Below, piece by piece: positions 1-8,185 of a stretch of DNA of 64,000 nucleotides (positions within the stretch are counted from its first letter, which is position 1; every line of letters starts with the position of its first letter). The notes below the pieces were generated by a model, which had not been told where the DNA came from, did no database searches, and saw only the letters and a list, made by a program, of their open reading frames with translations. Made by a program: the position numbers and the translations under genes. The stretch is from Lacisediminimonas profundi (GTDB taxonomy: Bacteria; Pseudomonadota; Gammaproteobacteria; Burkholderiales; Burkholderiaceae_D), in the NCBI RefSeq assembly GCF_008831265.1, contig NZ_VTTH01000001.1, forward strand, positions 186,001 to 250,000, read 5' to 3'.

Positions 1-894
1 CTGATCGCGCGGGTGCTGGAAGAAGCGGGGCTGCCATCCGGCCTGCTGCAACTGCTGCCCGGCGGCGTGGATGTCGGCGAGGCGATTTGTTCCGATCCGA
101 ATATCGCGATGGTGGCCTTTACCGGATCGACTGCTGCCGGCCGCCGCGTCGGCGAACTGTGCGGGCGTCACCTGAAGCGCGTCTCGCTGGAGTTGGGCGG
201 CAAGAATTCGATGGTCATCCTCGACGACGCCGACCTCGACCTGGCGGCATCGAATGCGGCATTCGGCGCCTGGCTGCACCAGGGGCAGATCTGCATGGCC
301 ACCGGCCGCATCCTGGTGCATGAAAAAATTGCCGGGGCGCTTGCCGACCGGCTGGCCGACAAGGCCAGCCATCTTCCGGTTGGTGATCCGATGAGCGGAC
401 AGGTTGCATTCGGACCCGTCATCAACAGCCGCCAGATCGAGCACATGCACGCCATCGTGCAGGACTCGGTGGCTGCGGGCGCCACCTTGCGCGCAGGCGG
501 CAGCTACGACAAGCTGTTCTACAAGCCGACCGTCCTGACCGGCGTCAAGCCCGGCATGCGTGCCTTCGACGAAGAGATATTCGGGCCGGTCGCCAGCATC
601 ACCACGTTTGCGTCGGATGACGAAGCGGTGGCACTGGCCAACCAGACCGAATACGGCCTGTCGGCAGCAGTGTTGTCGCGCTCGGTCGGGCGTGCCATGG
701 CGGTTGGCAACCGGCTCAATACCGGCCTGTTGCATATCAACGACCAGACCGTGCACGACGAGCCGCACATCCCGTTTGGCGGGCGCGGCGCGTCCGGCAA
801 TGGCACCCGTGTCGGCGGCCCCGCGAACTGGGATGAATTCACCCAATGGCAGTGGGTGACCATCAAGGACACGCCGCCGCAATATCCGTTCTGA
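1..894 (+). CDS. Aldehyde dehydrogenase, benzaldehyde/vanillin dehydrogenase-like (5' end cut)
   Basis: NAD(P)-dependent aldehyde dehydrogenase, C-terminal 297 residues; the gene starts before the window and is open from base 1. It oxidises an aldehyde to the acid through a cysteine thiohemiacetal. Visible are the ELGGK motif holding the general-base Glu (codon at 190), the catalytic Cys in GQICMATGR (codon at 292) and the EEIFGPV motif. The C-terminal block INDQTVHDEPHIPFGG and the ending QWQWVTIKD...YPF resemble the benzaldehyde/vanillin dehydrogenase branch, so an aromatic aldehyde is the likely substrate (inference). A TRAP transporter follows on the same strand and may import a related carboxylate. 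The last codons are partly repeated at 1037-1063. Family certain, substrate not. Confidence 0.93.
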   Translation: MIARVLEEAGLPSGLLQLLPGGVDVGEAICSDPNIAMVAFTGSTAAGRRVGELCGRHLKRVSLELGGKNSMVILDDADLDLAASNAAFGAWLHQGQICMATGRILVHEKIAGALADRLADKASHLPVGDPMSGQVAFGPVINSRQIEHMHAIVQDSVAAGATLRAGGSYDKLFYKPTVLTGVKPGMRAFDEEIFGPVASITTFASDDEAVALANQTEYGLSAAVLSRSVGRAMAVGNRLNTGLLHINDQTVHDEPHIPFGGRGASGNGTRVGGPANWDEFTQWQWVTIKDTPPQYPF

Positions 895-1036
895 ATATAT
901 ATTGCAAAGCGGCTGCGGCAGGTGTTCCTGCTGCAGTGCCGGCGCGCTATGATGCGCAATTCGTGGAGTTCGCGCAGTTCGCAATTCGTCTATCCGGCGC
1001 CAGACCGGGAAACCGACAAGAGAAAAAGGAGGAGAT

Positions 1037-1072
1037 CAATGGCAGTGGGCGACCATCAAGGACTCGCGATAG
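1037..1072 (+). repeat. Second partial copy of the aldehyde dehydrogenase 3' end
   Basis: Bases 1037-1063 match 844-870, the end of the upstream aldehyde dehydrogenase gene, with one mismatch in 27. Read in the same frame they encode QWQWATIKDSR and then a stop at 1070, against QWQWVTIKDTPP in the intact gene. This looks like the scar of a duplicated or deleted paralogue between the dehydrogenase and the TRAP genes. The similarity is direct; the origin is inference. Confidence 0.7.
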
Positions 1073-1098
1073 TGCACCGGGGAAGATGCGATGCATGA
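1039..1098 (+). CDS. Possible 19-residue leader peptide ahead of dctQ
   Basis: AGGAGG at 1027-1032 is followed six bases later by ATG and a 19-codon frame whose TGA (1096-1098) lies just past the dctQ start (1091). It is the strongest Shine-Dalgarno in this gap, whereas dctQ itself has only GGGGAAG. Ribosomes ending here could restart on dctQ. The frame is short and begins inside the duplicated dehydrogenase scrap, so it may be accidental. Confidence 0.35.
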   Translation: MAVGDHQGLAIVHRGRCDA

Positions 1099-1642
1099 GC
1101 CCAGTGTAACTGTAACGCCGCAACAGGAACAGCTTCCCGATCGCGGACCGGCTGGCAATCTGCTGTTCAGGCTGGCCCAGGGCTTCGCTCTCGCCGGCGG
1201 GCTGCTGTTCATTTTCCTGGTGCTGATGTCCCTGGTGTCGATAGTCGGACGCAAGCTGATGGCAGCCCCCGTCCCTGGCGATATCGAGATGCTGCAAATG
1301 GGGACTGCCGTTGCCTCTGCCGCCTTGCTGCCCTATTGCGAAATGATTGCCGGTCATCTGCGCGTCGATTTCTTTACCGCCAATGCCAGTCTCCGCAGCC
1401 GCCGCATCATGGATGCCGTGTCCCATCTGCTGCTGGCGCTGGTCGCGGCGCTGATCGCATGGCGTACCGGTGTCGCCGCCAATTCGCTGCGCCTGGTTGG
1501 AGAAACGTCGATGATGCTGTCCTGGCCGGTGTGGCCGGCATGGGCTGCCATGGTTCCCAGCTTCGTGCTGTTTGCCGCCGCCGGCTTGTATAACGCGGGC
1601 CAGGAATTCCGGCTGGCGCGATCCGAAGGAGCGGCGGCATGA
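1091..1642 (+). CDS. TRAP transporter small permease (DctQ family)
   Basis: 183-residue inner-membrane protein with four hydrophobic segments (roughly residues 30-52, 70-90, 105-130 and 145-165), the usual size and layout of DctQ subunits. With the large permease and the periplasmic binding protein that follow, it forms a sodium-driven tripartite importer for an organic acid. The stop overlaps the next start in an ATGA (1639-1642), indicating translational coupling. It lies about 200 bp downstream of the aldehyde dehydrogenase on the same strand. DctQ proteins diverge fast, so the call rests on length, membrane pattern and position. Confidence 0.92.
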   Translation: MHEPSVTVTPQQEQLPDRGPAGNLLFRLAQGFALAGGLLFIFLVLMSLVSIVGRKLMAAPVPGDIEMLQMGTAVASAALLPYCEMIAGHLRVDFFTANASLRSRRIMDAVSHLLLALVAALIAWRTGVAANSLRLVGETSMMLSWPVWPAWAAMVPSFVLFAAAGLYNAGQEFRLARSEGAAA

Positions 1643-2970
1643 GCGGCATGGCTATCGGCATGATCATGTTCAGCATCCTGATGGCGCTGCTGGTGGTGCG
1701 CGTGCACATTGGCGTTGCCATGTTCATGGTCGGCGCAGGCGGATTCGTCGTGATGAATGGCGGCGAGTGGATGCCGCTGCTGAATTCGCTGAAGAACCTG
1801 GCCTATTCGCGATTTTCAAATTACGACCTGGCCGTGATTCCGCTGTTCATGCTGATGGGCCAGTTCGCGACCCACGGCGGACTGTCGCGCGCCCTGTTCA
1901 ACTGCATCAACAACTTTGTCGGTCATTTCCGCGGCGGTGTCGCCATGGCGGCAGTCGGCGCCTGTGCCGGTTTCGGCGCCATCTGCGGTTCCTCGCTGGC
2001 CACCGCGGCCACCATGGGGCAGGTGGCCTTGCCGGAACTGAAGCGCTACCGCTATTCAGGCTCGCTTGCCACCGGCGCACTGGCAGCAGGCGGCACGCTC
2101 GGCATCATGATCCCGCCGTCGGTGCCGCTGGTGATCTACGCCGTGCTGACCCAGGAGTCGATCGGCAAGCTGTTCATGGCGGCGGTCATCCCCGGCATCA
2201 TCGCCATGCTGGGCTACATGCTGGTGATCCGCATCGTGGTCGCGCTCAATCCGGAAGCCGGCCCGGCCGGCGTCAATCCGCCTTTGGGCGTAAAGCTGCG
2301 TTCGCTGCTGGGCGTGATACCGGTGATCCTGGTGTTCCTGGTGGTGATCGTCGGTATCTACGACGGCTGGGCCAATCCTACCGAAGCGGCATCGATCGGC
2401 GCCGCTGCCTGCGGCATCCTGGCGGTGGTTACCGGCGGCATGCGCATGGACGGCTTGGTCAAAAGCATCCTGGGCACTGCGCAGGCGACGGCCATGATCT
2501 TCCTGGTGCTGCTGGGCGCCGACATGCTCAATTCCGGCCTCGCCATCACCCAGATGCCGGCCGAGCTGGCGGCATGGGTCCAGAACAGTGGCATGCCGCC
2601 GCTGTCGGTGCTGTTCGCTATCCTGCTGATCTATATCTTCCTGGGCTGCGTGATGGATTCGCTGGCCATGATCCTGCTGACCATCCCGATTTTCTACCCG
2701 GTCGTGATGGGGCTGGATTTCTGGGGCATGCCGGTGCAGGACAAGTCGATCTGGTTCGGCATCCTGGCGCTGATGGTGGTCGAGATCGGCCTGGTGCATC
2801 CACCGGTCGGCATGAACATCTACATCATCAACAAGCTGGCCAAGGACGTGCCGCTGAGGGACACCTTCATGGGCGTCGTTCCCTTCCTGTTGTCCGACCT
2901 TGTGCGTATCGTGTTGCTGGTGTTCTTCCCCGTAATTTCCTTGTACCTCGTGCATGCCCTGCGCAGCTAG
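1639..2970 (+). CDS. TRAP transporter large permease (DctM family)
   Basis: 443-residue polytopic inner-membrane protein, the translocating subunit of the TRAP system. Typical DctM stretches are visible: the early FMLMGQFA helix, GFGAICGSSLATAATMG, GTLGIMIPPSVPLVIYA and, near the C-terminus, VHPPVGMNIYIIN. Twelve or more hydrophobic segments span the length. Start overlaps the dctQ stop by four bases. Forty-two bases separate its stop from the binding-protein start, so the three genes form one transcription unit. Confidence 0.96.
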   Translation: MSGMAIGMIMFSILMALLVVRVHIGVAMFMVGAGGFVVMNGGEWMPLLNSLKNLAYSRFSNYDLAVIPLFMLMGQFATHGGLSRALFNCINNFVGHFRGGVAMAAVGACAGFGAICGSSLATAATMGQVALPELKRYRYSGSLATGALAAGGTLGIMIPPSVPLVIYAVLTQESIGKLFMAAVIPGIIAMLGYMLVIRIVVALNPEAGPAGVNPPLGVKLRSLLGVIPVILVFLVVIVGIYDGWANPTEAASIGAAACGILAVVTGGMRMDGLVKSILGTAQATAMIFLVLLGADMLNSGLAITQMPAELAAWVQNSGMPPLSVLFAILLIYIFLGCVMDSLAMILLTIPIFYPVVMGLDFWGMPVQDKSIWFGILALMVVEIGLVHPPVGMNIYIINKLAKDVPLRDTFMGVVPFLLSDLVRIVLLVFFPVISLYLVHALRS

Positions 2971-3012
2971 CCCGCCGTTTCACAGAAATCACAGAAAACC
3001 ATGGAGACAAAC

Positions 3013-4041
3013 ATGAAAAAGCGTTCCCCCCTCGTACTCAATCTTGTGGCGGCAAGCCTGCTGGCGGCCTGCGGCGCCGCTTCCGCGCAGGAAACCATCA
3101 CCCTGAAGGTGCATCACTTCCTGCCGCCGAGTTCGACGGCGCATGTGAAGTTCATCGAGCCGTGGTGCGCGAAGATCGGCCAGGAATCCAAGGGCCGCCT
3201 CAAGTGCCAGATCTATCCGTCGATGCAGCTTGGTGGTTCGCCGCCCCAGCTGTTCGACCAGGCCAAGGATGGCGTTGCCGACATCGTCTGGACCCTGCCG
3301 GGTTACCAAGCCGGCCGCTTCGTCGTGTCGGAAGCCTTTGAACTGCCGTTCATGGTGAAAACCACCGAAGCCGGCAGCCGCGCGCTGTGGCAATACGCGA
3401 CCAGGAATGCCACCAAGGAATACGAGGGCGTCAAGCCGATCGTGTTCCATCTGCATGACGGCAACATCTTTCACACGACCAAGAAACCGATCAAGACGCT
3501 GGACGACTTCCGCGGCATGAAGCTGCGCGCGCCGACCCGGCAGGCAACCAAGATGATTGCCGCCTTCGGCGCCACGCCGGTGCCGATGCCCTTGCCGCAG
3601 GCGCCGGAAGCGCTGGCCAAGGGTGTGATCGACGGCGCCATGGTGCCGTGGGAGGTCGCACCCTCGATCAAGCTCGAGGAAATCGTTGGACATCACATCG
3701 AGACCGATCCCTCGATGCCGCAGCTGTCCAACTCGGTATTCATCTTCGGCATGAACCAGGCCCGCTATAACAGCCTGCCGGCCGACCTGAAGAAGGTGAT
3801 CGACGACAACAGCGGCGCCGAAGCATCGGCCCGGGCCGGCAAGATATTCGCCGAAGCGGGCGTGGCCGGACGCAAGGTATCGGAAAAATACAAGGCCACT
3901 TTCTATGTGGTTCCGGCTACCGAACTGCAGCGCTGGCAGAAGGCTTCCGAGGGCGTGATCAATGAATGGATCAAGGATGTGAGCGCCAAGGGGTATGACG
4001 GCAAGAAACTGCTGGAAGAGGCCAGGGCACTGCTGAAGTAG
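3013..4041 (+). CDS. TRAP transporter periplasmic substrate-binding protein (DctP family)
   Basis: 342-residue periplasmic receptor. I chose ATG 3013 over the in-frame ATG at 3001 because GGAGA lies seven bases before it and the signal peptide then begins MKKRSP. The signal peptide ends near ASAQE; a lipobox-like LAAC sits inside it, so lipidation is possible but the ASA/Q site looks better. The KLRAPTRQ segment near residue 175 carries the Arg that binds the ligand carboxylate in this family, and GVIDGAMVPWE follows as expected. The ligand cannot be read from sequence; an aromatic or related acid is suggested by the neighbouring dehydrogenase. A strong terminator follows at 4100-4136. Confidence 0.94.
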   Translation: MKKRSPLVLNLVAASLLAACGAASAQETITLKVHHFLPPSSTAHVKFIEPWCAKIGQESKGRLKCQIYPSMQLGGSPPQLFDQAKDGVADIVWTLPGYQAGRFVVSEAFELPFMVKTTEAGSRALWQYATRNATKEYEGVKPIVFHLHDGNIFHTTKKPIKTLDDFRGMKLRAPTRQATKMIAAFGATPVPMPLPQAPEALAKGVIDGAMVPWEVAPSIKLEEIVGHHIETDPSMPQLSNSVFIFGMNQARYNSLPADLKKVIDDNSGAEASARAGKIFAEAGVAGRKVSEKYKATFYVVPATELQRWQKASEGVINEWIKDVSAKGYDGKKLLEEARALLK

Positions 4042-4099
4042 TGGCAGTACTGTTAGCTGTCAGCGCAGCCCGCGCTGGCGGCATGTTGTGACCGAATGC

Positions 4100-4136
4100 G
4101 GGGGTGCGGAAATTGTCCGCACCCCCGTTTTCTTTT
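4100..4136 (+). terminator. Rho-independent terminator after the TRAP genes
   Basis: Perfect 11-bp stem GGGGGTGCGGA / TCCGCACCCCC with an AATTG loop, followed by GTTTTCTTTT. It closes the TRAP unit 58 bp after the dctP stop. Confidence 0.93.
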
Positions 4137-4662
4137 CCTCCCATCAATCGCGGCCTCCGGTCCCGCCGCCGCGTGACCGGAAGCAGTGCCAGCACGCAAG
4201 CTCGCCAGGCTGCCTGCCGCTCCGTACCCGATTGCGGCTCGCGCTGATCCATGTCCGTTTATCAGACGAGATAGTCAGATTCGGCTGCCTGCATGGCCGG
4301 AATGCTTTGCTTGATGCCATTTTCCATCCGCTGATAGGTGAGTGGTTCGCTCGTCTCCCTTTTTTGGCGGCAACCCACGGTGGACCATAACGGTTCTTTC
4401 TTTTTTTTGGGGGGTGGGTTTCCATCACGCGTGCGTCGCATGGCTCAAATGTTCGATCCGATCTTTGGTGCGCGTTCGAAAAGATCGGATCGTTCGTTCC
4501 GAACAAATCTTCATCTATCGCACGTAGTTGTCACAAAGCATTTGGTAGAGCACTAATTTTTGTTTCATTCGTGCGGCCGTCCGCCTAGGATGCCGTCCCT
4601 TCAAATGCCCTGTTGTCCAGATGGATCAGGGCGAGAGAATTTGGTCGAGATGAAAGGTAAGT
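4137..4662. other. Gene-free stretch with a 13-bp inverted repeat
   Basis: About 520 bp without a convincing gene; open frames here have no ribosome site or family resemblance. It is less GC-rich than its surroundings and contains a T/G tract near 4400-4430. A perfect 13-bp inverted repeat (4454-4466 with 4480-4492, 13-nt loop) has no U-tract and may be an operator or RNA hairpin. A TTGTCA at 4528-4533 could be a -35 element for the gene at 4663, but no good -10 is spaced correctly. Confidence 0.6.
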
Positions 4663-5226
4663 ATGAATAAACTGGAGCTGTCCAGCCCCATGCTGCGGGC
4701 GGAATTCAAGCTGCCCGATGGCTACACCCCTGTGCGCTACCACTCGGCGCACATGTCCTTGCGCTGCCACTATCCCGATCTGGCGCCGGAGGCCGAGGAT
4801 GAGGTCAGCACGGACGAAACGGTCGACCTGCAAATAAGCTTGCAGAAAGGCCTTGGGCGCATCGAGCTGCTGATCAACGGCGATGGTCCGGTGCTGGAGC
4901 CGGCCTATGCGCGCCAGATGACCTGTCTTGAACCGATAGGGCGCTATCTGATCTATCGGGAGGACCGCATACAGACAGGCCAGCGACACACCCTGATGAC
5001 TTATGTGTTTCACGCCGACGACGGCGCGGTCGTGGGTGTCGAGGACGCGGGAGAGACCATGGGGCAGTATCAGTATTACCGCAGGATCGGGAAATTCATC
5101 CAGCTGCAATACACACTGAGCAAGGATTTCGGCGACGACTTCATCGAGATCGACGCGCGTACCAGCGGCTTCGTCAAGGCCTTGCTGGTCAAGGCCTGGC
5201 AGATCGATCTTTCCGAGCTTGAATAG
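4663..5226 (+). CDS. Conserved-looking hypothetical protein, 187 residues
   Basis: I do not recognise this protein. It begins MNKLELSSPMLRAEF, has no signal peptide or membrane helix and is acidic, with hydrophobic beta-like alternation and an aromatic QYQYYRR patch near residue 135, so it looks like a soluble mostly-beta protein. GAAAGG lies about seven bases before the ATG. Codon third positions are strongly GC-biased, as in neighbouring real genes, which supports coding. It stands alone between the gene-free stretch and a small gene on the same strand. No function can be assigned. Confidence 0.75.
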   Translation: MNKLELSSPMLRAEFKLPDGYTPVRYHSAHMSLRCHYPDLAPEAEDEVSTDETVDLQISLQKGLGRIELLINGDGPVLEPAYARQMTCLEPIGRYLIYREDRIQTGQRHTLMTYVFHADDGAVVGVEDAGETMGQYQYYRRIGKFIQLQYTLSKDFGDDFIEIDARTSGFVKALLVKAWQIDLSELE

Positions 5227-5439
5227 CGGGCCAATGCGTGCAATGCATATTGCGATCCGGGAATCGATTCATCTGTCGGGGAAGGATATCCGGCATGTCG
5301 GCTGATTGCGAAACAAGCGTGGCGTGAGGAAACCGGCGCCGGGCAGTGTCCGCGCAAAGCTTCGCACTCTTGTGCGCGGTCAGTGCAGGGTTTGAGGCGG
5401 CGCAGGTGGGGCGGGAATGAGCATGCCTATGATGAAGGC

Positions 5440-5658
5440 ATGGACACGAACGAAATCCGCCGCCGCCTGATCTGGCACCAGAATCGCATCAACTCGCTGG
5501 CAACCTTGTTGCCGTCCGAGGCGCAGCTCGATTTCTGGACTGTCGATTGCACCGAAACCATCGACATCGCAGAGCGCAAGCGACTGGTGCTGACGATCAC
5601 CGAGATCCGGCCGCAGGCTAGCGCCGAGCTGCTCGACCGCGTCAAGAGCCGGCGTTGA
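5440..5658 (+). CDS. Small hypothetical protein, 72 residues
   Basis: Starts MDTNEIRRRLIWHQNRINS, predicted to be a short helical cytosolic protein with many charged residues and a basic C-terminus (RVKSRR). The ATG at 5440 follows GAAGG very closely; an in-frame ATG at 5383 is possible but the extension is Arg-rich and looks non-coding. A strong bidirectional terminator stands 110 bp downstream. No family recognised. Confidence 0.55.
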   Translation: MDTNEIRRRLIWHQNRINSLATLLPSEAQLDFWTVDCTETIDIAERKRLVLTITEIRPQASAELLDRVKSRR

Positions 5659-5771
5659 TCCGGGCAGTGTGTGCTGCTGCCCGGGTTTGCGCCGGGGCTG
5701 CGGCATGATGCCGCATCATGGCGCCCGACACACCATATGGAGACTTTCTGGATTGCAACTTCCCTGAACTG

Positions 5772-5802
5772 AAAAGGCCCGGCAAAAGCCGGGCCTTTTT
5801 TT
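5772..5802. terminator. Bidirectional rho-independent terminator
   Basis: 12-bp perfect stem AAAAGGCCCGGC / GCCGGGCCTTTT with an AAAA loop; A-run on one side and T-run on the other, so it works on both strands. It lies between the plus-strand gene at 5440 and the minus-strand regulator ending at 5822. Confidence 0.93.
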
Positions 5803-5821
5803 ATCCGTACCTGGCATGGCG

Positions 5822-6637
5822 TCAGGCGCCGGCTGCGGGAACGGCCTGTGCCTGTGCTTGCTGCTTGGCGCGCGAACGGGACGGTGGCAGGCGGCGCAGT
5901 GTGCGCAAGGTGCCGATGTCGTTGATGCCGATTGCGCGCTGGTCGACGGCGATCAGGCCGATCTCGTTGAAGGCGGAGAAAGTACGGCTGACGGTTTCCA
6001 GCGTGAGCCCGAGGTAGCTGCCGATTTCGTGGCGGGTCATGCGCAGGTTGAATTCCTTGTTGGAGTAGCCCATCGCGCCGAAGCGGTCCGAGAGCGATAC
6101 CAGGAAACGCGCGACGCGGGCTTCGGCCGATAGCGAACCGAGCATGCTGACCATCGCCTGCTCCCGCACCAGTTCCCGGCTCATCACGCTGTAGATGGCG
6201 GTCTCCAGTTCAGGATGGGAGCGGCCCAGCGCCGAGAACTTCTTGAACGGCAGAAGTATGATGTCACATGAGGACAGCGCCACCGCTTCGGAAGTGTACT
6301 GCTTGCTGTGGATGCCATCGATGCCGAACAGGTCGCCCTTCATCGGGAAGGACAGTACCTGCTCATTGCCGGACTCGTCGATCATGACGGTTTTCAGGAA
6401 ACCGGAGTTGACGATGTAGAGCATGTCGAACGGCTGGCCGATCGTATGGATGCGCTGGCCGGTCTTGAACTGGACGTGCTGGAATGCGAAATCGGAGTCG
6501 AGTGTGGCACCGGGGCAGCTGATGCGCAACAGGTCGCAAACTTCGTTAAGGTTGGACCAAAGCTTGGCCGAACGCTGCCAAGCCGCCTCGGCGGCCCGGT
6601 TCATTGGGGCATTCATGGTGTTTTGAGTTGCCAGCAC
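5822..6637 (-). CDS. Crp/Fnr-family transcriptional regulator, FNR-like
   Basis: 271-residue regulator: cyclic-nucleotide-binding-like beta barrel (about residues 50-140), dimer helix, then a C-terminal helix-turn-helix (about 195-230) with recognition helix LTLETVSR, the E..SR signature of the FNR class that reads TTGAT half-sites. Start is GTG at 6637 with AGGAGA five bases upstream. Oddity: only Cys34, Cys41 and Cys124 are present, and the N-terminal C-X2-C of oxygen-sensing FNR is missing, so an FNR-type [4Fe-4S] cluster is doubtful. The C-terminus has a Q/A-rich tail. An FNR-like palindrome lies just upstream of the start. Target genes are unknown. Confidence 0.93.
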   Translation of the reverse strand: MLATQNTMNAPMNRAAEAAWQRSAKLWSNLNEVCDLLRISCPGATLDSDFAFQHVQFKTGQRIHTIGQPFDMLYIVNSGFLKTVMIDESGNEQVLSFPMKGDLFGIDGIHSKQYTSEAVALSSCDIILLPFKKFSALGRSHPELETAIYSVMSRELVREQAMVSMLGSLSAEARVARFLVSLSDRFGAMGYSNKEFNLRMTRHEIGSYLGLTLETVSRTFSAFNEIGLIAVDQRAIGINDIGTLRTLRRLPPSRSRAKQQAQAQAVPAAGA

Positions 6638-6654
6638 GGTGTTCTCCTGTATTT

Positions 6655-6668
6655 TCGACTTGAGTCAA
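6655..6668 (-). promoter_or_regulatory. FNR/CRP-type palindrome before the FNR-like gene
   Basis: On the minus strand the sequence reads TTGACTCAAGTCGA, close to the FNR consensus TTGAT-N4-ATCAA, and lies 18-31 bp upstream of the GTG start. It would overlap promoter or leader and suggests autoregulation. Prediction by eye. Confidence 0.4.
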
Positions 6669-6799
6669 ACTTGTTGTTTCGGTCAGGCTTGTTTCTGCAA
6701 ATGAACGATTGCAGTATGTCGGTTCGATAACCGAAAGAAAATCAGCGCTGGCTGAAGTGAGTTATAGGAATTTGGCCGACCTTCGTAGGAGGATTCCTA

Positions 6800-6964
6800 A
6801 TGGCTATGCGGAATTCGTGCATTGTGATGCGAGGCAGGATGACTAATTGCATGAATCTTGATGAGAATGGGATAAACGTGGACATGAGCGGGAACGGCGA
6901 GATGGATGTTGTGGCGATTTGTGCGCCCCGGCGGGGCCGGTTGGAAGCCGGGGGCTGGCGATGA
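6800..6964 (+). CDS. 54-residue leader ORF coupled to the metallopeptidase gene
   Basis: Perfect AGGAGG at 6787-6792, seven bases before ATG 6800, opens a 54-codon frame (MAMRNSCIVMRGRM...) that ends in TGA at 6962-6964, overlapping the metallopeptidase ATG (6961) as ATGA. The downstream gene has a poor ribosome site of its own, so coupled translation is likely. The product is Met- and Arg-rich and resembles nothing I know; it may be a small protein or only a translated leader. Confidence 0.55.
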   Translation: MAMRNSCIVMRGRMTNCMNLDENGINVDMSGNGEMDVVAICAPRRGRLEAGGWR

Positions 6965-7824
6965 AGTGGGAAGGCAATCGCGAAAGCGATAATGTTGAAG
7001 ACCGGCGTGGCGGTGGTGGCTTGCCGATCGGAGGCGGCACGATCGGCATAGGCAGCGTGGTGATCGCGCTGCTGGCATCGCTGTTCTTCGGTATCGACCC
7101 GTCAACTGTGCTCAACTTGCTGAGCGGCGGCGGACTGGCGCCGCAGCAGGTACAGGCACCGGCACGGCAGCCGCCGGCGGGCGACCAGACCGCCCGCTTC
7201 GTGTCCACCGTACTGGCGGACACCGAGGACACCTGGGGCAGGATATTCAGCGAAGGCGGCGCCACCTACCAGCAGCCGCGGCTGGTGCTATTCAGCGGGC
7301 AGACGCCGACCGCCTGCGGTACCGGGACCGCCGCCACCGGTCCCTTCTATTGCCCCGGCGACCGCAAGGTCTACATCGACCTCACTTTCTTCCGGATGAT
7401 GCGGCAGCGCTTTCACGTTTCCGGCGAGTTCGCCCAGGCCTATGTGATCGCACACGAGGTGGGGCACCATGTGCAGAACATGATGGGCATCATGCAGCAG
7501 GTGGACAATGCCCGCCGGCGCGGCTCGCAGGCGCAGGCAAATGCGCTCTCGGTGAAGCTTGAATTGCAGGCTGACTGTTTTGCCGGGGTGTGGGCAAAAA
7601 ATGCCGACCAGGCGCGCGGGATCCTGGAAGCAGGGGATGTCGAGGCTGCGCTGAACGCCGCGACTGCAATCGGCGATGATGCATTGCAGCGCCAGTCGCA
7701 AGGCTATGCAGTGCCTGACTCCTTCACACACGGATCCTCGGAACAACGGGTGCGCTGGTTCCGCCGCGGCATCGAGAGCGGCCGCGTGAGTGCATGCAAT
7801 ACCTTCAAGGCGGCCCGGCTTTAA
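6961..7824 (+). CDS. Neutral zinc metallopeptidase, YpfJ family
   Basis: 287-residue protein of the YpfJ/zinc-metallopeptidase family. The N-terminus MKWEGNRESDNVEDRRG is the family's hallmark and fixes the start at 6961. One membrane helix (about residues 27-45, GTIGIGSVVIALLASLFFG) anchors it, and the catalytic domain follows, probably periplasmic. The zinc motif HEVGH begins at His165 (HExxH), and ELQADCFAGVW provides the downstream Glu ligand region. It is translated from an ATGA overlap with a 54-codon upstream frame. Its physiological substrate is not established. Confidence 0.92.
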   Translation: MKWEGNRESDNVEDRRGGGGLPIGGGTIGIGSVVIALLASLFFGIDPSTVLNLLSGGGLAPQQVQAPARQPPAGDQTARFVSTVLADTEDTWGRIFSEGGATYQQPRLVLFSGQTPTACGTGTAATGPFYCPGDRKVYIDLTFFRMMRQRFHVSGEFAQAYVIAHEVGHHVQNMMGIMQQVDNARRRGSQAQANALSVKLELQADCFAGVWAKNADQARGILEAGDVEAALNAATAIGDDALQRQSQGYAVPDSFTHGSSEQRVRWFRRGIESGRVSACNTFKAARL

Positions 7825-8185
7825 CGTTTTCCGGCGACTTGCCGCGGGTCGCCGCGGGCCGCGCAAGGGGGGGCTATCAGAACTTGGCTCCAGCCCCATT
7901 TTCAAGCGCGGCATCCTGTTTGGACCGGGGTGCCGTGCCGCTGAGAACCTGTGTTCGGTGAGCGCAGTTTCCTTGCGATGACTGCGGCAAGTTCATGCGA
8001 GATTGTGCGACCTCAGATCATCTGTACACCCATCGAATGCTTCGGGTTCCCATTACTCACGCCACCAGTAGGCGAACGTCCGTTCTCGGTCTATCATGCC
8101 GTAAAGCGTAAAGTCTGGCGCCTGCTTGCGCATGTGTGCTCGCTTCATCCAATTATTTTCATTTCCATTCTAGAGGGAGACAGTC
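7825..8185. other. Intergenic region upstream of phaB
   Basis: About 360 bp without a supportable gene, terminator or repeat. The only clear element is the phaB ribosome site GAGGGAGA near 8173-8180. A promoter must lie here but no hexamer pair stands out. Confidence 0.5.

Noticed and set aside
3013..3090. Lipoprotein call for the TRAP binding protein from an LAAC motif
   Set aside because: The motif lies inside the hydrophobic signal core and a better cleavage site (ASA/Q) follows; TRAP receptors are normally soluble.
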